Of a DNA stretch of 64,000 bases, positions 47,432 to 54,714 are shown one piece after another. Position 1 is the stretch's first letter. Every line of letters begins with the position of its first letter. The notes beneath the pieces are model-generated. The model worked only from the letters and a program-made list of their open reading frames with translations. It made no database searches and was not told the origin of the DNA. The translations under genes were made by a program, and so were the position numbers. The stretch spans positions 3,286,001-3,350,000 of the forward strand of contig NZ_CP118527.1 in NCBI RefSeq assembly GCF_028885415.1. The letters run 5' to 3'. The stretch is from Streptomyces coeruleorubidus (lineage in GTDB: Bacteria > Actinomycetota > Actinomycetes > Streptomycetales > Streptomycetaceae).

Positions 47432-47496
47432 CCGACCTGCGGTGATGTGCGGCATGCTGCAATAAGGTCTCTGTAACCCAGGCAGGGCGGCACCAC

Positions 47497-48630
47497 GTGA
47501 CGAACGGACTCAAGGCAGCAAGGAGCGCACGGGAGTGGTCGCAAGAGCGGCTGGTCCGGGAAATCGAGCGTTATGCGCAACAGCACATGCTCGATGTCGC
47601 GTCGAGAGCCAGCCTGCGCGTGTACGTCTCGGAGTGGGAGAACGGCCGGCGCAACGTCTCAGCCCGCTACGCCAAGATACTGCGCGCGCTGCTTGGCATC
47701 ACTGATGACGAACTGGCGGGCAGGACTGAGCTGCTGACGTCATCGGTCACGGCGGATGGATATGACGAGCTGATGGGCCGGATCGACGCGGCTCGCAGCA
47801 TCAGCACGTCCATGGTGGACACGTTCATGGACCAAACGGAGCTGCTCCGAACAATGGACCGGCAGATGGGGGCCGCAAGCCTCGTCGACCAGATGACGGC
47901 CCACCTGACGACGCTTGAGGACGCCCTCACTTTCGCCGTGCTGCCCGAGACACGGCGTCCAGTCGCACGTGCCTTGGCAGGAGCAGCGACACTCGCCGCC
48001 TGGCAAGCTCTTGACGTCGGAGCCATTGAGCGAGCCTGGCGGCACTACGAGTTGGGCAAGCGCGCCGCCCAGGAGGCCGAAGAGCCGATGTACCTGGCGC
48101 ACGCCACAGCCGAACAGGCCTACGTGCTCTGCGACGCCGGACGGGCGCCCATGGCGGTGCAGCTGATACGCGAGGCACAGCGACTCGGCGGCACGGCCAT
48201 GTCCCCACGCCTTACAGCTTGGCTGCACGCCGCAGAAGCCGAGATATGTGCCCGAGCCGGTATGCCCGACGATTGCAAGCGCGCACTGGAGAGCGCCGTA
48301 CGGTCCCTGCCTCCGGGTGAGGACGCTCGCGACCCGGACATGCTGAGCATCTTCCTCAACGAGGGGCACCTCGCCAGATGGCGCGGCAACGCACTCGCCC
48401 TGATCGGTGACCACGAAGCAGTCCAAAGCCTCTACACAGCCCTGGACACAGCCGACCCGACGTTCATACGGGCGTCCGCGGGGCTGCGCTGCGATCTCGC
48501 GCAGGCACACATGGCCCGAGGCGAGTACGACCAGGCGCAAGAGCATCTCCGCCAGGGTCGCTTGATAGCGAACCGCACCGGGTCGGTACGTCAGAGGCGC
48601 AGGATCGAGCAGCTCACGCAGCAGTTGTAG
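47497..48630 (+). CDS. XRE-family regulator with TPR-like helical domain
   Basis: 377 residues, GTG at 47497. N-terminal Cro/C1 helix-turn-helix about 5-70 (KAARSAREWSQERLVREIER then YVSEWENGRRNVSARYAKIL). The rest is helical with TPR-like repeats (ERAWRHYELGKRAAQEAEEP, HATAEQAYVLCDAGRAPMAV, DLAQAHMARGEYDQAQEHLR). Such HTH-TPR proteins in Streptomyces and its plasmids often sense a peptide or small signal. Divergent from the transfer operon, so a likely activator or signal-dependent switch, perhaps in place of the Pra activator of pSAM2. The 3' end overlaps the convergent GntR-Nudix gene by 17 bp. Confidence 0.8.
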   Translation: MTNGLKAARSAREWSQERLVREIERYAQQHMLDVASRASLRVYVSEWENGRRNVSARYAKILRALLGITDDELAGRTELLTSSVTADGYDELMGRIDAARSISTSMVDTFMDQTELLRTMDRQMGAASLVDQMTAHLTTLEDALTFAVLPETRRPVARALAGAATLAAWQALDVGAIERAWRHYELGKRAAQEAEEPMYLAHATAEQAYVLCDAGRAPMAVQLIREAQRLGGTAMSPRLTAWLHAAEAEICARAGMPDDCKRALESAVRSLPPGEDARDPDMLSIFLNEGHLARWRGNALALIGDHEAVQSLYTALDTADPTFIRASAGLRCDLAQAHMARGEYDQAQEHLRQGRLIANRTGSVRQRRRIEQLTQQL

Positions 48631-49408
48631 GCGAAGCGCCAGCGCCACGCGAGGCGAGGACGTGGAGCAGGGCAACGAGGGTGCCAGAGCCCATGAGTTC
48701 GCCCCGCGCCATGAGGCCAGGAATGTCAGAGAGCGGCACCCAGGCGATGTGCCCCGCCTCCTCCAGGTCCGTCGGCTCTCCTACGAGCTTGGCGCCCTTG
48801 CCTACGAAGATGTCGTGCGGTGAGTCGACCATGCCCACCATGGGCTGATACGTGACCACCTGCTCAAGGGAGTCTGGCCGCCAGCCGGTTTCTTCCTCGA
48901 CCTCACGCAGCGCCGTCTGCAAGGAGTCCTCCCCCTCGTCGACGATGCCACCCGGGAGCTCCCATCCGAACGAGTCGGGCACGAAGCGGTAGCGCCACAT
49001 CATCAGGACACGGTCCTGGTCGTCGATGACGGCCGCGATGGCCACGTGGTGGAGCTTCACTACGTGGTGCTCGAAGCGGTCGACTCCTGGCGGCTCGACG
49101 TCGACGAGGCTGAGCTTCACCCAGCGGTTGTCGTACAGAGTCCGCTCACCATGGATCTGCCACGGCTCGACATCCGCCGGCGCCTGGGTAGTCACAGACC
49201 GATCCGGCACCCGATAGGAGCTACGGCCATGCACCTCAATGGCGCCCTCGGCGACGAGCTTCGCCAGCACCTGGCGGAGAGCCGTACGGCCGATGCCCAG
49301 CTCTTCGGACAGGGTTCGCTCAGATGGGATCTTGGAGCCAGGCGAGTACTTCCCCGTCGAGATCCACTCGCGGATCGTGCGGTAGACCCGCTCCGACTTC
49401 GGTCCCAT
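48614..49408 (-). CDS. GntR-type repressor fused to a Nudix hydrolase domain (KorSA-Pif-like)
   Basis: 264 residues, ATG at 49408. Residues 4-68 are a GntR winged helix: VYRTIREWISTGKYSPGSKI, PSERTLSEELGIGRTALRQV, GAIEVHGRSSYRVP. Residues 88-240 are a Nudix domain with a perfect GX5EX7REUXEEXGU box: G154, E160, R168-E169, E172-E173, G175, W176. Its order resembles ADP-ribose pyrophosphatases (GWELPGGIVDEGED; YQPMVGMVDSPHDIFVG). In pSAM2 the GntR repressor KorSA and the Nudix immunity factor Pif are separate proteins; here both are in one chain. I infer repression of transfer genes plus conjugal immunity, or a repressor that senses a nucleotide. Confidence 0.85.
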   Translation of the reverse strand: MGPKSERVYRTIREWISTGKYSPGSKIPSERTLSEELGIGRTALRQVLAKLVAEGAIEVHGRSSYRVPDRSVTTQAPADVEPWQIHGERTLYDNRWVKLSLVDVEPPGVDRFEHHVVKLHHVAIAAVIDDQDRVLMMWRYRFVPDSFGWELPGGIVDEGEDSLQTALREVEEETGWRPDSLEQVVTYQPMVGMVDSPHDIFVGKGAKLVGEPTDLEEAGHIAWVPLSDIPGLMARGELMGSGTLVALLHVLASRGAGASPTTAA

Positions 49409-49468
49409 CCGTTGAGCACACTCCTTGTCGCCGAGTTATGTCGAGCGACACAAGCGTAGCCGCCGGAG

Positions 49469-49482
49469 TACTCACGTGAGTA
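49469..49482. promoter_or_regulatory. palindrome upstream of the GntR-Nudix gene
   Basis: tactcacgtgagta, 14-bp perfect palindrome, 60 bp before the GntR-Nudix ATG; a second one, tgtcgagcgaca, lies at 49439-49450. Likely autoregulatory operator sites. Confidence 0.5.
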
Positions 49483-49545
49483 GACACAGCCGGAACCAGA
49501 CGATCAGTGGGGGGCGCGGTAGAACTTTCCCTACTTCATCAAGTG

Positions 49546-49836
49546 CCCGCGCACGGCGCGGGCGCGCGCCGCCTCTGCGGCGCGGCCTGCCTCCTGTCTT
49601 CGCCCCGGCTGGCCGCGCCCGGCGGCGCGCTCGGCGGCTGCGGGCACGCGGTAGGGAGAAACCCTCTGTGGCTGGGGTGATCGACTCCGCGACTTTAGCC
49701 AGCCACTTTGGGGCGAGCCTCTAAGATCATGGCCCCAACGTCGTGCTTTAACGGGCAGGTCCACAGACTGCCCGACTCGCCGGAAGCTTACGGGGCCATG
49801 ATCACTCGCCCCAAAGCAGCTCCCGGCCAAAGTCGC
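49546..49836. other. structured non-coding region, candidate replication origin (dso/sso) or transfer locus
   Basis: No gene between 49409 and 49974. It contains small GC hairpins (cccgcgc/gcgcggg at 49546-49562; gccgc/gcggc at 49568-49581), then a large symmetric structure. The nested arms are gcgactttagcc with ggccaaagtcgc (49689-49700/49825-49836), ctttggggcgag with ctcgccccaaag (49706-49717/49805-49816) and gatcatggcccc with ggggccatgatc (49725-49736/49792-49803). Inside is cgggcag/ctgcccg (49752-49774). Such folds are typical of single-strand origins and nick sites of rolling-circle replicons. Confidence 0.6.
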
Positions 49837-49974
49837 TCCGCCGATCACGTGGCTGGCTGACAGGTCGCGTTGCGTGATGAGCGAGCCTGTAGGGAAGGAT
49901 GCACCTACACAGCCATCGGGCCGATCACCAGCCTGACTGGTTCTGCCCGGCAGCGCACACATAGGGGGACTCTC

Positions 49975-50187
49975 ATGATCGAGCTAGGCATCCTGTTCGG
50001 CCTGTTACTGATGACAGTACTGGCTTTGATCTTCGTACTCCTGCGACGACGAAGCGGCAAGACGGAGAACGCCGACGGACTTCTCATCGAGCAGGCACGG
50101 CGGATACAGGCACAGAACGATCGAGTGACCTACGGACCTGGGTCAAAGAACAGCATGCCAACCATGCGCGATCCCTACCGCCCCTAG
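49975..50187 (+). CDS. 70-residue membrane protein with a TTA codon
   Basis: ATG at 49975 with AGGGGGA upstream. MIELGILFGLLLMTVLALIF is one membrane helix followed by RRRSGKTENADGLLIEQARR, a basic juxtamembrane stretch and an amphipathic helix, then a polar end. Codon 11 is TTA (50005-50007), the rare leucine codon read only by the bldA tRNA in Streptomyces, so translation may be limited to developing mycelium. Last gene before attR. No family recognised. Confidence 0.6.
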   Translation: MIELGILFGLLLMTVLALIFVLLRRRSGKTENADGLLIEQARRIQAQNDRVTYGPGSKNSMPTMRDPYRP

Positions 50188-50415
50188 TTGCAGACGGGCG
50201 GTGAGGCGCGGCGCTCGCTGCTCCCGTGAGCGCCTGCCTGGGCCCTGCGCCAGATCTGGGCCACCCTGCGACTGGCAGAGCGGCAGAGGGGCACACGTGC
50301 CCCCTGCGTGCCCGACCGTGCGGCAGTCAGCGGGGAACAACGGGGATCCACGGCAAGCGGCACACGAACCTCCAGCTCAGCGTCTCGCCAGTTCAGCCCG
50401 TGTCCGGTTACGCGA
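50188..50415. other. right-end non-coding DNA of the AICE next to attR
   Basis: No convincing gene. It contains a hairpin ggggcac-ac-gtgcccc (50288-50303) that may be part of the integrase arm-site region. I see no repeated arm-type motif I would trust. Confidence 0.4.
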
Positions 50416-50459
50416 TCTTCCAAACTAGCTACGCGGGTTCGATTCCCGTCGCCCGCTCT
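50416..50459 (+). repeat. attR core, 44-bp direct repeat
   Basis: Exact copy of 40805-40848: it carries the original 3' half of tRNA-Gly without its 5' half, so it is not a tRNA gene. Marks the right end of the element. Confidence 0.95.
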
Positions 50460-50463
50460 TCAG

Positions 50464-50508
50464 GCCGAAGGCCCGGACGAGAGGTTTTCCTCTCCCCGGG
50501 CCTTCGGC
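50464..50508. terminator. original tRNA-Gly terminator, now separated by the element
   Basis: 13-bp perfect stem gccgaaggcccgg / ccgggccttcggc with inner gagagg/cctctc pairing, five bases past attR. Before integration it would have stood directly after tRNA-Gly. Confidence 0.8.
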
Positions 50509-50603
50509 GTTCGTGTGTCAGGTCGGTTCGCGGCCGAGATCATCACTGCCTCGCCGACGTTCGACCCGTCGGGCGACTTCGGCCTCATCCGGCGGACGGG
50601 CGT

Positions 50604-52580
50604 TCACAGGTCGCGTACGTCGACCGTGTAGACCGAGCGGTCGCCGTACGGGACGTACAGGGCGTCGCCGACCAGGGTGAGGGGGCGCCGGAAGTACACG
50701 CGGGTGGCGGAGCCGGTCGGCGGGCCCGGCCGTTCCACGCTGGAGTTGCTGTCCCGCAGGGTCCGGCCCGTGCGCGGGGAGACCGCGCTGACGCCGCCGC
50801 TGTCGCGGGTGAAGCAGACGGTTCCGCGGACGAGGTACACGCCGGACGCGTCGGACTGCTTGCCGGAGACCCGCACGGCGGTGAGCGTGCGCGAGGTGAC
50901 GTCGACCAGGGTGAGGCCGCTGCCCGGCGAGTAGGCGTCCGCGAGCACCAGGTGGTCGCCGTCCCGGCCGAGCACGTCCAGGGCGCCCTTGGCCTCGGCC
51001 GTCCAGCGGGGTTTGCCGGTGGCCGTGCTGAGCTGGGAGGCGCTGGTCCGGGCGGGGCCCTTGCCCCACCTGCCGGTCGTGCAGATCAGGTAGGGGCGCT
51101 CGGCCGCCTCGCGCAGCAGACACCCTCCGTGACCTGCGGCCTCGGGTGCTGCCAGCGGACCTCGCCGGTGTCGGCGTCGAGCAGGGCGTACTGCTCGCCC
51201 TGGTCGCCCTACAGCGCGATGACCCCTTCGGGGGCGGCCGTGGCACCGCCCTGCTCGCCGTCGGGAACGCTCGCCGTCCGGCCGTCGGCCGTCCGGGTCC
51301 GCCAGAGACCCTTGCCGGTGTCGGCGGCCAGGGCCGCGACAGTGCAGGTGAACAGCGGGCCGGCGCCGTCCGCCAGCTGCCGCTCGTCCGCCTGGTAGGC
51401 GTGGACGCGGCCATGGTCCGTGCCGATGACCGCGCCCTCGTCCGAGGACGAGCCGTCCGGCGCGGTGGGGTCGACGGGCCGGGACCAGGTGTTGCGGCCC
51501 TCGGCGAGGTCGAAGCGGGTCGCCATGAACCGGGTACCGGCGCACACCAGAGACGTGCCCACGGAGGTGCAGCACTGGAAGTCGCCGCCGTCGCGGATGA
51601 GGACGACGGTGGCGACCACCACGGCGAACGCGGCGGCCAGGGCGGCGGAGACGAGCAGCAGGCGGCGTCGGCGGGAGCTGCGGGGGCGTGCGGCCTCGGG
51701 TGTCGGTGTCGGCGTCGGCGTCCCGGCGGGATCGCGCGGCTTCTGCTCGGCGCGTGCCGCGTGCGGCCATGCCGTTCCGGCGGGGCTCGGTCGGTCGGGC
51801 GCCCGGTCCCGGTCGCAGGGGGCGTGGTGAACCGGTGGCGGGCAGCATCTCGTCCGGTACGCCGGAGAGTTTCCGGCTCGCCCTCGACGACCCGCAGGGC
51901 CGTCTCGTAGGGGCTCGGGCTGTCGAAGGTGGCCGCGGCGGGTGGCGGCGTAGGCGAGGACCGAGCCGAGGGAGAAGATGTCGGCGGCCGGGCCGACGTC
52001 CTGGGGCGGGGACGCGAGCTGTTCCGGGGACATGAAGGGCGGCGTGCCCATGACGCGGCCGGTCTGGGTGAGGACGTCCGAGGCGACGAACTCGGCGGCG
52101 CGGGAGATGCCGAAGTCGATGACGCGGAGGCCGTCCTCGGCGAGCATCACGTTGGACGGCTTCAGGTCGCGGTGGACGCCTGAGGCGCGGTGCATGCCGC
52201 GCAGCGCCTCGACGAGGCCTGCAGCGAGTTCGCGCAGGCGGGGCAGCGGGAGCGGGCCGTGCTCGCGGACGTGGGTGCCGAGGTCCGCGCCCGGTATGCA
52301 GAGCGTGGCCATCCAGGGGCGCGGCGCGCCGGCGTCCGCGTCCACGACTGGGGCCCTGAAGGCCCCGCTGACCTGTCGGGCGGCGGCCACCTCTCGGCGC
52401 TGGGGGTCCCCCTGCTCGAGCGAAGCCGAGAGCCTGGGGGAGGGCACGGAACTCGTCGTCGTCGGCGTACTGGCCGTGCACCACCTTGATCGCAAGCGGC
52501 CGGCCGGAGGCCGGGCGGGCCAGGTGGACCACACCCATGCCGCCGGAGCCGAGGCGGTCCTCGATGCGGTAGCCCCCCAC
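50604..52580 (-). pseudogene. decayed Ser/Thr protein kinase with PQQ-like beta-propeller sensor domain
   Basis: The pieces lie in different frames. GTG at 52580 opens VGGYRIEDRLGSGGMGVVHLAR (glycine loop). After a 47-bp insertion (52400-52446) the frame changes and continues with VHRDLKPSNVML, VIDFGISRA (DFG) and GTPPFMSPEQLA. Another shift falls near 51930 (after AATRRG), where FDSPSPYETALRVVEGEP appears in a different frame. Then come a membrane helix (RRRRLLLVSAALAAAFAVVV), PQQ-type repeats, a TAG at 51209-51211 inside IAL-GDQGEQY, a further shift near 51130 and the end ...RSVYTVDVRDL at 50604. At least three indels and one nonsense codon: not functional unless badly sequenced. Confidence 0.85.
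52400..52446. repeat. 47-bp palindromic insertion (REP/MITE-like) in the kinase pseudogene
   Basis: ctgggggtccccctgctcga, gcgaagccgagagc, ctgggggagggca. Folds by ggggg/ccccc and gctc/gagc pairs. Removing it with one flanking CG (49 bp) restores a kinase reading frame (DEFR-REVAAARQ), and the CG is present on both sides like a 2-bp target duplication. I remember near-identical sequences dispersed in Streptomyces genomes. Confidence 0.65.
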
Positions 52581-52696
52581 CTCGGCCGGGTCGGAGTCGC
52601 GCAGCGCCGTCCCCGTACGTTCCCCCCGTCACGCACTGTCCCCTGGTCGGGGAGGAGCGTATCCGCGCACTCCTCGGACCGGCGGTACCGGCCCGG

Positions 52697-52891
52697 TCAG
52701 AAGCTGATGGAGTTGATGGTCTCCGCTATCGAGTTGAGGAACCGGTTGATGGACGGGGCCATGCCGGTCGAGGCGAGGAAGAAGCCGAAGAGGATCGCCA
52801 CGATCGCTGGGCCTGCCTTGATGGATCCCCCTCTCAGCAACACCACAAGGATGATCGCCAACAGCAGCACCACAGACAGTGAAATGGCCAC
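52697..52891 (-). CDS. 64-residue conserved membrane protein
   Basis: GTG at 52891 (MAISLSVVLLLAIILVVLLR). Two hydrophobic segments (3-20 and AIVAILFGFFLASTGMA, about 29-45) and a short polar C terminus RFLNSIAETINSISF. The sequence feels familiar as a small conserved streptomycete membrane protein, but I know no function. Ribosome site weak. Confidence 0.7.
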   Translation of the reverse strand: MAISLSVVLLLAIILVVLLRGGSIKAGPAIVAILFGFFLASTGMAPSINRFLNSIAETINSISF

Positions 52892-53514
52892 AACTGATCA
52901 CACCCTCGGTCGGTCCGCTCTCCCGGCCCGGGGACGCGACCCCGCGCACCCCGCCAGAACCATCGTGCCACCAACCCGGCCGGGCTATGCGGCCCGTGAC
53001 GCATCGACCACCTCACTCGTGTCCGGACGCGTGTGCGCCGCCGGGGAGCGGGGGCCGAACTGCAGGGACTCGTACGGCAATTCGAAGTGCCACCCGCACA
53101 GGGAATTCGACGGAATCGTTTCCGTGTCCACACAACGCGTTCGCAGCTAATTCGAATTGCCCCCGCAAGCTCCTCAACAACGCCGCGGGCAGGCTTCGAA
53201 GGAGTGCGGAAGCGGACATTCCGCCGGAGTCGCCTGCTGGTCTTATGGGGCGCTTAGTCCGGAAGTATCACGACAAGCAGGGCGGGTGTGACGAGCGCAA
53301 TCCGCCGTCGGACGATGTGTTGGTCATCACTCCGACAGTGACGTCAGCTACCCGAAATCCGGGGTACCCACAGCGAATAGCCAGGATTCACATCCGGCGT
53401 TTTACGAATAGCCGCGGGGAACGCTAGGGTGCCTCAGATGTTCCACGCTGCCTCGTCCCCCGCAAGCGCAGCGAGGTCCCGGATCGTCTCCCCGAGTTCC
53501 TGGTGGGAGGGTCT
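52892..53514. other. 620-bp gap upstream of the acyltransferase gene
   Basis: I see no open frame with streptomycete codon bias. 53090-53430 is relatively AT-rich and should hold the promoters of both flanking divergent genes. The word gaatagcc occurs twice (53378 and 53406 region) but I assign no function. Confidence 0.4.
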
Positions 53515-54699
53515 GTGACGAACTCGCTGCGACCGAACGGCGACCGCAGGGCGCCACTTCCCCCGGCACAGTCGCCGGCCGACGGAGTGCCGAGCCCGCG
53601 CTCGCCGCAGAGCCCCCAGAAGAAGCAGAACGGCAAGCAGCGCGACGCGTTCTTCGACAACGCCAAGTACCTGGCGATCGTGCTGGTGGCCATGGGCCAC
53701 GCCTGGGAGCCGCTCAAGGGCGACAGCCGGATACTCGAGGCCGCGTACCAGGTCGTCTACGCGTTCCACATGCCGGCGTTCATCATCATCTCCGGCTACT
53801 TCTCGCGCAGTTTCGACATGCGGCCCGACCGGCTCAAGCGCCTGATCACCGGCGTGGCCGTGCCGTACATCATCTTCGAGACGGCCTACCCGCTCTTCAA
53901 GCGGTTCATCGACGACGACCCGGGGCAGGAGATCAGCCTCCTCGACCCCTGGTACCTGACCTGGTTCCTGTGCGCGCTGTTCATCTGGCGGATGACCACC
54001 CCCATCTGGAAGATGGCGCGCTGGCCGCTGCCGCTCGCGCTCGGCCTCGCCATGGTGGCGACCGTCTCCCCGGAGATCGGTGACGACCTGGACCTCCAGC
54101 GGGTCCTGCAGTTCCTGCCGTTCTTCGTGCTGGGCCTGGTGATGAAGCCCGAGCACTTCCACATGGTGCGCCGCCGTTCCGTGCGGATCGCCTCGGTGCC
54201 CGTGTTCGCCGCCGCGCTGGCCGTCAGCTGGTGGGCCGTGCCGCGCATGAACACCGCGTGGTTCTACCACCGGGACGCCGCACAGGAGCTGGGCGCGCCG
54301 TGGTGGACCGGTCCGGTCATGGTGCTCGCGATGTTCGGCTGCTCCCTGGTGCTGACCGCCTGCTTCTTCGCCTGGGTGCCGCGCCGCCACATGTGGTTCA
54401 CCGCGCTCGGCGCCGGCACGCTCTACGGCTACCTGCTGCACGGGTTCCTGGTGAAGGCCGGCGACTACCAGGGCTGGTTCGAGCCGACGTGGATGCACCA
54501 GCCGCTCGGTGAGATCGCCGTGACCCTCGCCGCCGCCGCCGTCGTGACGGTGCTGTGCACCAAGCCGGTGCAGCGGGTCTTCCGGTTCGCGATGGAGCCG
54601 AAGATGGAATGGGCCTTCAAGCGGGACGCGGCCGAGCTGGCCCGTGAGCGCCAGGGCGCCGAGCGGCGCGAGCGCGAGCGCGAGAAGGTCAACGCCTGA
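53515..54699 (+). CDS. acyltransferase-3 family membrane protein
   Basis: 394 residues from GTG at 53515 (MTNSLRPNGDRRAPLP), with GGGAGGG just upstream; GTG 53503 is possible. A 45-residue polar Pro-rich N terminus leads to the acyltransferase-3 core: DAFFDNAKYLAIVLVAMGHAWEPL (with the catalytic-type His), HMPAFIIISGYFS, about ten membrane helices, and a basic C-terminal helix (ERQGAERREREREK). OafA/NolL/fucose-4-O-acetylase relatives O-acylate sugars outside the membrane. Target unknown. Confidence 0.87.
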   Translation: MTNSLRPNGDRRAPLPPAQSPADGVPSPRSPQSPQKKQNGKQRDAFFDNAKYLAIVLVAMGHAWEPLKGDSRILEAAYQVVYAFHMPAFIIISGYFSRSFDMRPDRLKRLITGVAVPYIIFETAYPLFKRFIDDDPGQEISLLDPWYLTWFLCALFIWRMTTPIWKMARWPLPLALGLAMVATVSPEIGDDLDLQRVLQFLPFFVLGLVMKPEHFHMVRRRSVRIASVPVFAAALAVSWWAVPRMNTAWFYHRDAAQELGAPWWTGPVMVLAMFGCSLVLTACFFAWVPRRHMWFTALGAGTLYGYLLHGFLVKAGDYQGWFEPTWMHQPLGEIAVTLAAAAVVTVLCTKPVQRVFRFAMEPKMEWAFKRDAAELARERQGAERREREREKVNA

Positions 54700-54714
54700 C
54701 GCCCGTACCCGGAT

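Larger units (their letters stand above)
40805..50459. mobile_element. integrated AICE (pSAM2/SLP1-type actinomycete integrative and conjugative element), about 9.6 kb
   Basis: Bounded by identical 44-bp direct repeats, the left one forming the 3' half of tRNA-Gly. It contains in order: int, xis, a RepSA-like HUH initiator, a small Cys-rich protein, spdD, small membrane and transfer proteins, DUF2637 protein, FtsK-type tra, SCO3933-like regulator (all minus); an XRE regulator (plus); a GntR-Nudix repressor (minus); a structured non-coding region; and a small membrane protein (plus). This is the AICE gene set: site-specific integration, rolling-circle-type replication and one-protein double-strand DNA transfer. 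All modules look intact, so it may be mobile. Confidence 0.93.

Noticed and set aside
50416..50459. Second tRNA-Gly gene
   Set aside because: Only the 3' half of the cloverleaf is present; it is the attR core.
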